Assembly (NCBI GenBank): GCA_949752745.1
Contig: OX457026.1
Span: 26,219,116 to 26,283,115, forward strand
Reading direction: 5' to 3'
DNA length: 64,000 nucleotides
From: Protula sp. h YS-2021
Lineage: Eukaryota; Annelida; Polychaeta; Sabellida; Serpulidae
A program made the translations under genes and the position numbers. The notes under the pieces were generated by a model. That model saw only the letters and a list, made by a program, of their open reading frames with translations. It had not been told where the DNA came from and made no database searches. This document shows positions 35,555-47,112 of this stretch, piece after piece (position 1 is the stretch's first letter; each line of letters starts with the position of its first letter).

Positions 35555-38431
35555 TTAACACTTGACAAGCCTTAGGCTTGCAAGGGTTATATGAATTTGT
35601 GCGAGCAAAATTCGTCCTTTTTTTTCTTCTTGACACTTTTCCCGATTTTTTGTGTCTTCTTCTCTGACACTATGGGCCCTACGACCATGAAACTTGGGAC
35701 TTATGAAGAGCTTGATCTAAACATGTGCATGTCACTTTTTATTTTCGTCTTTGATTTCGTTTTCTTTGTTAAAACGCCATGTGAAAAGAGGGTATTTTTT
35801 GCAAGTAAATGCGTAGCACTTAACGACAGCACAGAATACACATTTGCACAGTGAGCTTTGTGCGAGCTCTCACTGCGTAAATAGATAACAAGGCGTATGC
35901 TAGATCAGTCAATAAAACTTGAAGTCAACAACAACCAAACACTACTCGGCTTATAAGACGTATTCTATGGAATGCCGTTTTCACATTTATTAGTGAATTA
36001 TTGATATCAAGAATTAATTTTTGATCTCAAAAATTGATTTTTTGATATCAATAATTAATTTTTGATATCAATAAATCCATATTTTGATATCAATAATTCA
36101 TTTTTGCTATCTGTAATTGTATTTTTGATATCTCTAAATGTATTCTTGATCTCAAAAAAAAATTTTGATAGCAATAAATATTTAGAGATATCAAGAAATA
36201 TTTACTGATATCAAAAATGATTTAATGATACTTAAAATTGATTTTTTGAGATCAAAAATACAATTCTTGATAGCAAAAATGAAATATTTGAGAGCAAAAT
36301 ATCAATTTTGAGCTCAATAATTGATTTTCTATATATTGATACCAAGAATATATTTCAGATATCATTATTTCAGACTGATACTTTTTTAATTTGTATTTTG
36401 AAATCTGCAAACGATTTTTTGATCTCAAAAACCGATTCTTGATATCAAAATATCAGCCTATTTTTTTAAATAAAAAATTCAGAAACACGCATCTGTAAGT
36501 AAATAATGACTGTCCTTGTATACAGAATCTTTATTTTAATTTTTTACTCTACAAAAAAGAAGCATTTCTTGAGATCAAAAATTGTGTTGTTGTTATTGAT
36601 CTCAATAATTTAAATTTTCATCTCCAAAATTTAATTGACGATTCGTTATATTTTATGTGAATGTGTGTCTCCAGTAAGATTTTTTAGGTTTGTAAAATTG
36701 ATTTTTTGATCTCAAAAATAAATTTTTGCCATCTAAAATTCAATTATTGATAGCAAAATATAAATTAATGAGATCTACATTGATTTATTGATATCTCTAA
36801 ATATATTTTGATATCAAAAATAAGCATTAAATGTTAAAACGGCATTCCATAGTATTCAAGCTCTGTTCTTTGCAATATATTATTCAAGAATTAACCCATT
36901 GAAGAAAGTATTTTTGCGTTTTAATTTTTGTCAAGTGTTTAACATTTCGCTAGCGGAATGAGCTTCTAGTTAACACTTGACAAGCCTTTGGCTTGCAAGA
37001 GTTATATGAATTTGTGCGAGCAAAATTCGTCCTTTTTTTTTCTTCTTGACAGTTTTTCCGATTTTTTGTGTCTTCTTCTTCTCTGACACTATGGGCCCTA
37101 GGACCATGAAACTTGGGACTTATGAAGAGCTTGATCTGAACATGTGCATGTCACTTTTTATTTTCGTCTTTGATTTCGTTTTCTTTGTTAAAACGCCATG
37201 TGAAAAGAGTGTATTTTTTGCAAGTAAATGCGTAGCATTTAATGCACAACACAGAACACAGTTGCTGAGCTTTGTGCGAGCTCTCACTGCGCAAATAGAT
37301 AACACTGCCTGGTCAGTCAATAAAACCTTAAGTCAACAAAAGCCAAACACTACTCGGGCTTGCAAGGGTTATATGAATTTCTGCGAGCAAAATTCCTCCT
37401 TTTTTTAAACACTTGACAAGCCTTTGGCTTGCAAGCGTTATATGAATTTGTGCGAGCAAAATTCGTCCTTTTTTTTCTTCTTGACACTTTTTCCGATTTT
37501 TTTGTGTCTTCTTCTCTGACACTATGGCCCCTACGACCATGAAACTTGGGACTTATGAAGAACTTGATCTGAACATGTGCATGTCACTTTTTAACACTTG
37601 ACAAACCTTTGGCTTGCAAGAGTTATATGAATTTGTGCGAGCAAAATTCGTCCTTTTTTTTTCTTCTTGACACTTTTTCCGATTTTTTGTGTCTTCTTCT
37701 TCTCTGACACTATGGGCCCTACGACCATGAAACTTGGGACTTGTGAAGAGCTTGATCTGAACATGTGCATGTCACTTTTTATTTTCGTCTTTGATTTCGT
37801 TTTCTTTGTTAAAACGCCATGTGAAAAGAGTGTATTTTTTGCAAGTTAATGCGTAGCATTTAAGCAACATCACACACAGTTTGCTCAGTGAGCTTTGTGC
37901 GAGCTCTCACTGTGTATGCTAGATCAGTCAATAAAACCTTAAGTCAACAGAAACTAAACACTCTCGGCTTATAAGACGTATTCAAGCTGTGTTGTTTGCA
38001 ATATATTATTCAAGAAATAACCCATTGAAGCCAGTATTTTTGCGTTTTAATTTTTGTCAAGTGTTTAACATTTCGCTAGCGGAATGAGCTTCTAGTTATT
38101 TTCGTCTTTGATTTCGTTTTCTTTGTTAAAACGCTATGTGAAAAGAGTGTATTTTTTGCAAGTAAATACGTAGCATTTAACGACGGCACAGAATACACAT
38201 TTGCTCAATGAGCTTTGTGCGGGCTCTCACTGCGTAAATAGATAACACGGCGTATGCCTGATCAGTCAATAAAACTAAGTCAACAACAACCAAACACTAC
38301 CCGGCTTATAAGACGTATCCAAGCTGTGTTGTTTGCAATATATTATTCAAGAAATAACCCACTGCAGGAAGTATTTTTGCGTTTTAATTTTTGTCAAGTG
38401 TTTAACATTTCGCAAGCGGAATGAGCTTCTA
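35555..38431. repeat. tandem/nested array of a ~500-600-bp repeat, five partial or full copies
   Basis: Copies start near 35,555, 36,971, 37,408, 37,592 and 38,098. Each starts TTAACACTTGACAAGCC...TTATATGAATTTGTGCGAG. Full copies end GTCAAGTGTTTAACATTTCG then AATGAGCTTCTAGTT, so AACACTTGACAA occurs inverted near both ends. The third copy is truncated and the fifth lacks its start. A hydrophobic frame of 60-120 codons recurs in the copies, but it opens and closes at different points and has a stop in the fourth copy, so I do not call it a gene. The first copy holds an 886-bp insertion. Confidence 0.8.
35966..36851. mobile_element. 886-bp inverted-repeat insertion built from TTGATATCAA palindromes
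   Basis: Ends TATGGAATGCCGTTTT and inverted AAAACGGCATTCCATA, flanked by GTATTC on both sides (35,960-35,965 and 36,852-36,857). The uninterrupted site ACGTATTCAAGC is present in the copy at about 37,975. The interior holds roughly 29 copies of a ~21-bp unit centred on TTGATATCAA or close variants (GATCTC, GAGATC, GATAGC). No coding capacity. Confidence 0.85.
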
Positions 38432-40300
38432 TTTTTTAGATGAAACAGGAACTCTCTGTTTCATGGCATGAATGAATGCTTCGAATCAATCCAGGGCCCG
38501 CGCTATTCTTTCATCAAATCACGAACAAATCAGCAAGTTTTTAACATGTTTTAACATCAGTTTTTTTTCACACAGAAAGACTTCGGTGACATTTCAGGCA
38601 TGACAAAGCTACAAATGTGTGCCTAGATCAACTTTTGGTTATTTTGCGAAATTGCTGTGAGTGTTTGAATAGATTTTTGCTACAGAACTACTTGCTTCTC
38701 GTTAAAGATTTGGTCTTGGGAAATCCCGGAAGTAGGACCAACAGCAGGACTGAAAAAGAGTGGTCCTATTTCCGAGCGGATCATATTTGCCTTGCACTTT
38801 ATAGTGACAGGAAGCTCAACGATACTATCTCATCTTGAAAAGCGACAACATTTACTGGGTTCAGTTGTTAATAGCTTTGCAATGCGTGAGAACATAATTT
38901 ATCGTAGTTCAGTTTTACGCATGAGTTACTCCTGGCTTTTACATGATTGTTCAGTTTATGTGTCTGGCCCTGAAAACAGCTTGGTCCGAAACAATGTTAA
39001 AAAAAAAACAATTGAATTACAAGCGTAAGCAAATGTTTTATACCAAACCAACTCCTAAAAACAATTACCAAAATTCTTATTTATTCTAATAAAAATATCC
39101 TTCTTCGTTACATTGATTCTTTTATCGGGATAAAATAAAGATCAGTGATCTCTATTCGCAGTTATCGGGGGATTTAGAATTGACTGCAGTAAAGCCACAT
39201 CTCTGTTTATAATCCATTTTGATTGATCAATTGTATTCGACAATAATGCATAACAGTACAAACAATCTCAGGGAAATGGATTTTGCGACAAAAGTTTACT
39301 CCGGATTAAGAAGTTAGGACGGCTGAGAAAATCCATTCCAATGATTTACATTGCGAACATTCACCAACACTACACTGCCGTGTATGGCTTTTAACCCTCC
39401 TGCAGCAAAAGCGCAGTGAACTGCCATGAATTGCGTAAATGACTTTTGTATTACGCAAAAACTTTTTAATTTTCAAGCAGAGAAGAAATTGTACTGTATA
39501 GAGATCATTTACCATTAAAAGTACTGTTGCAGTTAAGTATTTGTTTCATTTATTCGGGTTTTTATGGAGGGGACAAAATATACCAGAGGGGGGGGGGGGG
39601 GGTGTAGCTGTACAGGGGGGCAAGATAGCTTGTTACACCGGGCTTATGCTAGAATTAAATCGACATTCCTAAAAAAATCTATTCAAGTAGTCAGGGCCCA
39701 AACGGTGTTGTTTATGTTTTTTAGTCTACATATTAAATTGCAAAAGTCATTTAGCCAAGCGATATTTAGCGAATAAATGTTGTAGATGCCAATATCGGCC
39801 AAATGTCGCTCGGCTAAATATCGCTGGGATAAATATCGGCATACCCCACAGATCCTGGAGTGTTATTTGTATGGTTAATTCCCCTTTCCTCCAATAGCCC
39901 GGGAGGAATTTATGTAAACCATTTCGAGGATAGGAACAGACTCAGCTTCCGGAATAACCTAAAAAACGTCAGGCAGCAGCGATGTGTTTAACTGTACCCA
40001 GCGTATTGTTGTAAACAAGAACTGTTACCAGGAAAAGAGCAAAAACGGTGTATTGAGTCTAGTGTGGGTGATTCTTCACAGTGGAATAATTCTATGGGTT
40101 GATGGAAGCATAAATATTGACTGCATTTGGGCTGTGTGTAGGAAGTCACACCATTGGCGTAAAAAAATGTGTCATTTATGGAGTTCACCAGGGAACGGTC
40201 GCTCAACAATTGCACTGTATCATCGTGCTAATGGTATTCAATCCCGGATAATTGATAAGGTCTTGTTTTTCGTGGAAAAACATTAAGGAGTAGCTTGACC
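38432..40300. other. no recognised gene; poly-G at 39,589-39,602
   Basis: Unassigned DNA. A G-run lies near 39,590, and inverted-looking TTTAGCCAAGCGATATTTAG words lie around 39,725-39,840 (GCGATATTTAGC / GCTAAATATCGC). A 100-codon frame at 39,984-40,286 has no recognisable homology. Confidence 0.4.
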
Positions 40301-40319
40301 TGAGTTTCTTTGAATCTAG

Positions 40320-40760
40320 TCAATAAACATTCCGACATCCTCCCAACTTCGATTTGAGGTTGCGACGTCATTTCGACCAATAGCAACCTGGATCTGGTTG
40401 TAATTTGGTTGTAATTGATCGCGACCAAAACCACGTCAGTTCAACATTGTACGTTTGCCACAAACAAGCAAATTTCTTAGTCAACGCTGCATAGACGTTG
40501 GATAAGTCACATTGATTTGACGTTGCTTTTGGTCCTGACCCACCTGAACCACCTGCTCTATGCAGCATCTTCACTGTTACTTTCTCATGATTGTTGCTAT
40601 CTAGATCGTGATTCTAGATTAATATTTTCTCTTCGTCTACACAACGTTCTCCTGAAACCTATTACATCGTTGGAAGATATGGGTTGTTTCGATAGATTTG
40701 CAACCCATTCGCAACTTTGATTAGACGTCGGATAATCGACGTGTATCCAACAGGGAGGGG
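40320..40760. repeat. dispersed repeat with GACGTTGGAT/GATTTGACGTT words
   Basis: ATAGACGTTGGATAA...TTGATTTGACGTT matches the copy at 1,620-1,665 closely. The ends are not defined. Confidence 0.6.
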
Positions 40761-43229
40761 CTAATCTTCGTTCAGCAGTCGGCGTTTCCCACAAAAGGGG
40801 AAGCGGTACCTTCAGAACTGCACTCCGCGTCCAGCACAGATTGGGAGCATCAAAAATAGTCTGTTCACATATCAATATATATCGTGGTGGTTTTATTTGG
40901 CTTACCTAAATTCGATATTCCTCGTCCAGGAGGTGAAAGTTACAGAAGTGCGTTTGATTAAAATTGGGGGGGGGGGGAGGGGGGAGGAGGTGTGAGTTTG
41001 ACACTCAGGGGTCCTGGATATACATGGCAACCAGTGTGCATAGAAGTGCCCCCAACCCCCAGAACCATCGAAATAAATTAAAGGATTACAGGATCTGAAA
41101 AGTAGTAGGAGTATCCGAAACCCTTAATAAAAAAATGTTTGATTAAAAACATCTTAACCTGTTTTTGAAAAGCAGCTGAAACAGTTTACCGAAGCCATGA
41201 AAATTCGAAAAAAAATGGTAATTTTTTGCTGAGTTTGAAAGCATTTCAGTCATTCCAAACGACTGCTGAGTTTAGTGACATGGCACAGACCTACAGAATC
41301 AAATTGTGAGTACCCCCTCCCCTCCCCCCCCACCACCCCTCACTCCAACACTCACCTGGCTTTTTAGCTGCGTAGCTGTCGAAACTCCTGTACCACGTTC
41401 AACCCAAGGGGACAATGGAACAATGCGATTACGTCACTGATTTGTGCCGCACAAAAGCTGTCACGCTGTGCCCTGCTTCCGCAATCCTTGCGACTATTAA
41501 CTGAGTGGGCAAGGCCATTTATTTGGCTGGTAAATAAGACATATTGAGTAACAAAATCACAGCCAATTGAACTGTCATCAAAGTTTTGGATGAGGCCGTG
41601 ACAAGGCTTCGATAACGACAACACATAGTTGGCGTACCTGTCGTAAAACAGACAGGCGGTCAGGAAAGCAGAAAGCAGCCACACATGCACTGATATAATG
41701 AGTAATTAATCAGCCACGAAAAAGAGGATTACGGATGGAAAAATAACATGTCGATGCTCAGATGACAACACTGGATAACTATTTTTTAACAATAGCCAAT
41801 TTGAATCTAAGTAAAGCACCGGTGTATTATACAGATAAAAACCGTACTCGTGTACAAGTGATTTATTTTTAAATCAAAATTTTAATTTGTTAGTTTAGAG
41901 AATTATCTTTTCTCAGGATATATTCTGCATCTGACGTTTTAACCATGCATTGAGTAATGGTGCGAGTGCCAAACATGTTATTAAGACATTCGCCGGTCTA
42001 CTCATTTTCTACAAACTCAAGGCACAATTCAGGGCTATATTTACTCTAATAACTGAAAACAAAAGGAAATAAAAATACAATTAAACGGATTTACAGGATG
42101 TAGATATGCACGCACTAACGCGTTTTATACGACTTTCGCAACAACCAGTTAAATAAAAGGCATTCAGTAGCATTACAAAGAAGAACAGTACAAATGTTGT
42201 GCCATTTTGGGTTGATTGCCTGGACACTGGAAGTACAGGCTCATGAACTGATGTATTTCGGTTGTCTCTCAGGCAGCTTCCCGTCCGTTGTAAATGAATT
42301 CTTAACAGAGCAGAGGAGACAGTGAGTGAATGAGTGAGTGGGAAAGAGAGTGAGAGAGAGTAAGATGGAGAGAGAGAGAGATAGCGTCTTTCCGGTATTT
42401 ATAAAACAGATGTTACACTTAATTAATTCAATATCCCTTGTAACTTGTTATTGAATTGTGATCAGCATTGCTAAACATACATTTGATAAAGTAATTATTT
42501 TTCATTCATATGGTTTGGAAGGCAGTTTTGAATAAGTTGTGGTTACAAGTAACCGGAGTTAATCGAATTACCATAATTTTTGCATGAGAGCTTTTGCCGC
42601 AAGGAATGATTGCGATGAATCTTGCAGAAGCCGTGAGTATTTGTTTTCAAAGTTCCACTGCACTGATAACAATAGTAGCTTTGGGATTATTTGAACAGCT
42701 TTTTATCATATCTGCGAACAAATACAGCATGGTACAGCAAATTCGATGATATGAATCCTGCTCCTTAAGATAGAACTGATTTTTTTCCTGTTGGGTATTA
42801 TTAGTTCTGATTCTCAAGCAAGTATATACTCAGGAAGTAACAAAGATTGTTTCATTCCTTTATCAGCCGTAATTTTTTTTGCAATATTAAATAATGGACA
42901 AAGGGAGTAATTTGTAAAAAAACGGGTTGCGATTTAATTTCACAAAATAATTGCATTTCGTGGAGTAGTTGGATGCACGTGGATATTAATGCCGTATACA
43001 AAGTGCGAAACTCCCGTTTGTTGGATATGTATTTCTATATGCACACGGTCAAAGAGGCAATTCTAAATAATCAACCTTTTTCACAAAAGAAAACAGGGAA
43101 GGTCGTCAATAGATATGGCCACTGGTACATGATGGGATAATAATAATGCCAAGCGGTAAGCATATAAATCAAGGACTGCCAAATAATTTTTTTCTTCCTC
43201 TCTCAGTTGTCATAATTGTAGTATCGTGA
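40761..43229. other. no recognised gene; poly-G near 40,966 and GA-rich stretch at 42,318-42,385
   Basis: Contains a G-run and GGGGAGG segment at 40,965-40,991, a C-rich segment at 41,310-41,345 and a GA-rich stretch. A 108-codon minus-strand frame at 41,364-41,690 starts with a hydrophobic segment but matches no family I know. Confidence 0.4.
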
Positions 43230-43232
43230 GTG

Positions 43233-43240
43233 TATAAAAA
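43233..43240 (+). promoter_or_regulatory. TATA box upstream of the KCNE-like gene
   Basis: TATAAAAA lies 126 bp before the ATG. It would place transcription start near 43,265 and leave a ~100-nt leader without an upstream ATG in good context. Confidence 0.5.
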
Positions 43241-43365
43241 ATTCCCAGTGCCTACTTTCAAACTCGAAAAAGAAAAGCGCAAACGATAAATAAAATGTAA
43301 ACAAAAAAATATTTACTTTGGATATGCCAATGTATCAATAAAACAAACCTAAGTTTCACGAGATC

Positions 43366-43836
43366 ATGGAGAGCTTCAGACAGAACCTTGAAAGCACACA
43401 AACAGTCTTGCCAGAACAGGTAATTGCAATTAAAAGTAATTCGAAGTTACTGAGCAGACTTTGTGACGAGCTTTGGTCTGCTTCAACGGTAACAGCGGAA
43501 GTGACGACACCACAGCAGGCCTCGACACCGGAAGTCAGCAGCGAAAACAACGGTGATTTTAACGCTCTCATGTACATAATAATTGTACTGATGTTTTATG
43601 CGATTAGTATGACCCTGCTTATGGTAAAATACATCAAGCGTGAAAAACAGGAAGCCATCTTGGATTATTATTTCAATGAATTTGTTAAACGGGAAGGTTT
43701 TAATAATAAAAAGTTTATATTCGACAAACGAACAGCGAAGCGAAATATTATTATGAAATATATAGCCAAAAATGACGCCTGTGTACCACCAGGGATGCAC
43801 ACAGACCAAAAAATGTTCTTGGAAACAGCCGTGTGA
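43366..43836 (+). CDS. KCNE-like single-pass membrane protein (potassium-channel accessory subunit family)
   Basis: 156 residues in a single uninterrupted frame, starting at the first ATG (context GAGATCATGG). Residues 1-60 are a polar, Thr/Ser-rich, presumably extracellular segment. Residues about 67-90 are one hydrophobic helix (ALMYIIIVLMFYAISMTLLM) that runs directly into VKYIKREKQEA and an acidic/aromatic ILDYYFNEF. A short N-terminus, a helix opening AL-YI, the juxtamembrane YI+(basic)(polar)(acidic)K and a charged C-terminus are the KCNE (MinK/MiRP) layout. Those proteins modulate Kv channel gating at the plasma membrane. Vertebrate KCNE coding regions also lie in one exon. No signal peptide and no N-glycosylation sequon is seen. 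A single-pass protein of another kind remains possible. Confidence 0.6.
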   Translation: MESFRQNLESTQTVLPEQVIAIKSNSKLLSRLCDELWSASTVTAEVTTPQQASTPEVSSENNGDFNALMYIIIVLMFYAISMTLLMVKYIKREKQEAILDYYFNEFVKREGFNNKKFIFDKRTAKRNIIMKYIAKNDACVPPGMHTDQKMFLETAV

Positions 43837-45843
43837 CCATGGTAACGGAAAGCAAATGGATGACATATCGATAATAAGGATGATATACGATAGATATCTC
43901 TTAACAGGACTCCACTGTAAGTGCTGGATATGAATCATACTGATTAGATTTTGCTCTGGAGAAAAACACTAGTATTGCGTGCCAGCTGATCACGACCAGT
44001 CGTGTGTGTGTGCGAGTAGCCTCATCAGCAGGGAAAAGGTTATCACACAAAATAGTGTGCTGACAAATTATAATGCGTGCGGTGTTGAGATGCAGCGGAT
44101 AGATTTCAGAATACTGATATAGTTTACACATGACGTCGGCGACTATGTGTGGTTGCCTTTTTTTCTTTCTTACTTTAATTTAAAATCGCGTTTGATTAAT
44201 GATGGCTGTTCCTCTCTGTTGTCTCCATCTCATCACAATAGCTCTCAACATTGATTATTGTCAATGAAAAAGGGAGGGACACTTGATTTGAAATTAATCA
44301 GAAGTTCTCCTGTTTCGCAGCGTTCATGTTTTCCTCCGCTTCTACGTCTGTTTGTCTCGCTGTATCTAAATTATCTAACAGAAGGTCTGGGATCACTCCG
44401 GTTTGTGATGGGCAGAAGGCAGATGGCAGGGACAAGGGAGGGGGGGGGGGGGGGGGTCACCAGCGGGCAAGGTGGGGGTGGTGGTTGGGATGGGGAGGGT
44501 GTCACCGGCATTCGGATAACGCTTTCCCGGCAGTTCTTAATATCAAGAACAACACATTGTTTTGTTTTAAATCCATCCTGTCACTACTTTTCCATGGGGA
44601 CACTTGAAATATATTTTCGTTAAGTTATGAACACACATTTTATTAATGAAATAAATGCAAGTTATTTAAAATGAATTTCATTGGTGTATTTTAGATGGTT
44701 ATAGCTCAATTTCCTTTTTGTTAACCAGGTAAAGAAAAAAATCACTCGTCTTTGAAAGATTTGTGCCTCCCAAGATTTGTGAAAGTCAGCCAAAAACTCA
44801 AAACGCCCCTCTTCTGTCCGGTTTAATAGGACCAGTAACAGCAGTGACATCTTCGTGAGGGTAAGGGGGGATAGTGAGAGAAGGCAATTCCATATTTCAT
44901 TTTGCAAACAATCATTTGCGCTTTTCCCTTGCAGGAATTCAATTACATGAGAAAGCCCTGGATGTCGGTGGCAACTCAATCTTACTTTGGTGCCTGCAAA
45001 ACAATTAAAAAGCACACACTTACAAAAAAACAGTGACAGACTTCTACTGTTATGTACATTTCTGTCCTTCGTTGATCTCTTTTCTACGTGTCGTATCCTC
45101 ATGATAATAATCCAGCCGTAGTTTATGTGCCCAGGGGTGAAATTTTGGCTCTGGCAACTGACCCCTGTTATTTATAATTTCCTTTTTGGGGCTATGTCTG
45201 AAACGCGGAACGGAATCTTGGAATGGAATGATATGGCTCGGAATTATATGTACCATTCCATTCCTGGTTTTAGATTTTTCTAAACTCTGAAGTAACGTGT
45301 ACTTTTTAGAAGATTATTTGTGATTGTGAGTGTCCGCATCACTTAGTAAGTAACAGTCGAATGAATGCTTCAACTCCATAACATGCACGCCAAATTATCG
45401 GATGTGGTAGAAATGTGTATGCGAGAAATTTTAGTACGATTTCATAAAACGTACCCCATCTGGCGGAAACTCATCTCAATGTGAATTACAGATTCTTATT
45501 GAGCAAACAAAAACTACTTCTCATCTGTATTACAAGATAGGTTTTAAAAAGTCTGGGGTTGGGGAGCACACAAAGCTTACAACCACCCCCCCCCCCCCCG
45601 AAAAAAAATCCTCCACCCGATTTCAAACTCTTTCTTGTATACCAGAACCGGGTTTGAAACAGTTTTTTGTTAGTTTAATAAGAATCTGTATGCATATAAT
45701 TTTATCATAAAATCCTCTTACATTTTATGGGCATGAAAGATCTGAAAGTTCACCTGTCTGGCAGCTTCAAGGAACAGTTGAAATTATTATTGGTCAATTC
45801 AGAAAGATAATGGGATAATGCAGCTCGCGGGAATTTGTGTTCA

Positions 45844-45845
<2 letters not shown>
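43837..45845. other. 3' flank and unassigned DNA; G-rich stretch at 44,440-44,500
   Basis: No gene supported. Contains a long G-run with GGTGGGGGTGGTGG following it (44,438-44,500), GGAATGGAATG/CATTCCATTCC inverted words at 45,205-45,265, and a C-run at 45,586-45,599. Confidence 0.4.
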
Positions 45846-45931
<86 letters not shown>

Positions 45932-45933
45932 GG
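45846..45933. repeat. (GA)n microsatellite followed by poly-G
   Basis: About 37 uninterrupted GA dinucleotides followed by thirteen G. Open frames across it are compositional artefacts. Confidence 0.95.
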
Positions 45934-46499
45934 AGTTGTGAAATATTTTGTCCAAAAGTCGTAGGTTTTCTCGTCATTTTAACAAGATTCCGCGTATCTA
46001 ACCTCAAATATGCGAATGAGGGAGATTGATGGTAATGTCTCACTGCAATAAAGCAAATAACATCACAGATAGCATTTATGGTGTACATACCAGTTTGCCA
46101 ACGGTCACTTTGCCAACGACCACTTTGCCAACACGCCTGTACCATTTTGCTAACAAAATAATATTTTGTAGAATTTAAAGTTTTATAGAAAAACAGATTT
46201 TTCGAGTCGATTTAATACCTGAGGTCAAGGATTAGGGATGCAATTTAGATTTCATGGATTCTGAGTCATGGCGTAGGGATGTGGATTCACGAATATTTTC
46301 AAGTTGGTAAGTTGGAATTCAGCGCTCCTGCAACTACAGCGGAAGTTGGTGATCGCAATCTTACGTTCTTTACCGCACTTTTGGCGCTCCGTAAAGACGC
46401 CCGGAGTTGTTTGTGTGAAAATTGTGCAGGACGCCATGGGAGACCCACCCCAAGACAAGAGTACGCAGCGCGTATGCAGAATTACAGAGCAGCATTTAT

Positions 46500-46627
46500 C
46501 TAACGTTTTATTTCGTAAAACGTGCTTTTACGAGTATAAGCGCAATTCGGGTTCTCCACTCTTAAAACCTAAAGGGAACCCATCTAAAAGTAGAGATTAG
46601 CGAACTCAAAGCTTTTGCGAAGTAAAA
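46500..46627 (-). mobile_element. relic of the DIRS family: both ends only, inverted
   Basis: Starts with the reverse complement of the right end of the neighbouring DIRS element (CTAACGTTTTATTTCGTAAA) and finishes with the reverse complement of its left end (AAGCTTTTGCGAAGTAAAA), with almost everything between missing. Scattered substitutions show it is older than the full-length copy ~290 bp away. Confidence 0.8.
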
Positions 46628-46947
46628 TTAGAGTTTTAGACAAATCCAAAACACGGAATGTCTCAGATACGGAGTGGATGCTCAAACCCGCCATACCATT
46701 CGTTCCGTTCCACAACGGGTTTCAACAATGCTTTCGTTCTCGTGCCATCTTGCATACTGAGCTATCCAAACACATGTAATTAGCGAGATAAAGGTGATAA
46801 TTACCGTATTAATGTTATTGATTGTGAAAAGTCTATTTACCCCCAGCCCCTCCAGTTACAGAAGTGGAAATATATAGTCTTGGTAACAGGTTCTGGGACT
46901 TAACAGTAGACTGGCATTTTACTTCGCAAAAGCTTAGAATTCGCTTA

Positions 46948-47112
46948 TCTCCACTTTTAGATGGGTTTCCCTTTGGTTAGATTTTCCACACAATAGAAAC
47001 TTTTTTCTCGCTAATAGAATGAACCCTATCCCGCCTTCCATCCAGCCAGCCAATGAGAATGCAGATAACACAAAGTGCTACGTCACTGAAGCTGTCAATC
47101 ATTCCCTTTTAG
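46948..47112 (+). repeat. DIRS left inverted terminal repeat
   Basis: 165 bp, the exact reverse complement of 54,799-54,963 by eye. It begins TCTCCACTTTTAGATGGG and ends CATTCCCTTTTAG. Confidence 0.92.

Noticed and set aside
35591..37849. Recurring 60-120-codon hydrophobic frame (MKLGTYEELDLNMCMSLF)
   Set aside because: It recurs only because the DNA repeat recurs. Its ends vary between copies, one copy has a premature stop, and flanking non-coding bases are equally conserved.
39984..40286. 100-codon plus-strand frame with many Cys, Trp and His
   Set aside because: Examined in all frames and on both strands without finding a domain or splice context.
41364..41690. 108-codon minus-strand frame starting with a hydrophobic segment
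   Set aside because: No family resemblance. The nearby donor-like site (CAG|GTGAGT at about 41,357) lies after the frame's stop, and another frame would be needed to use it.
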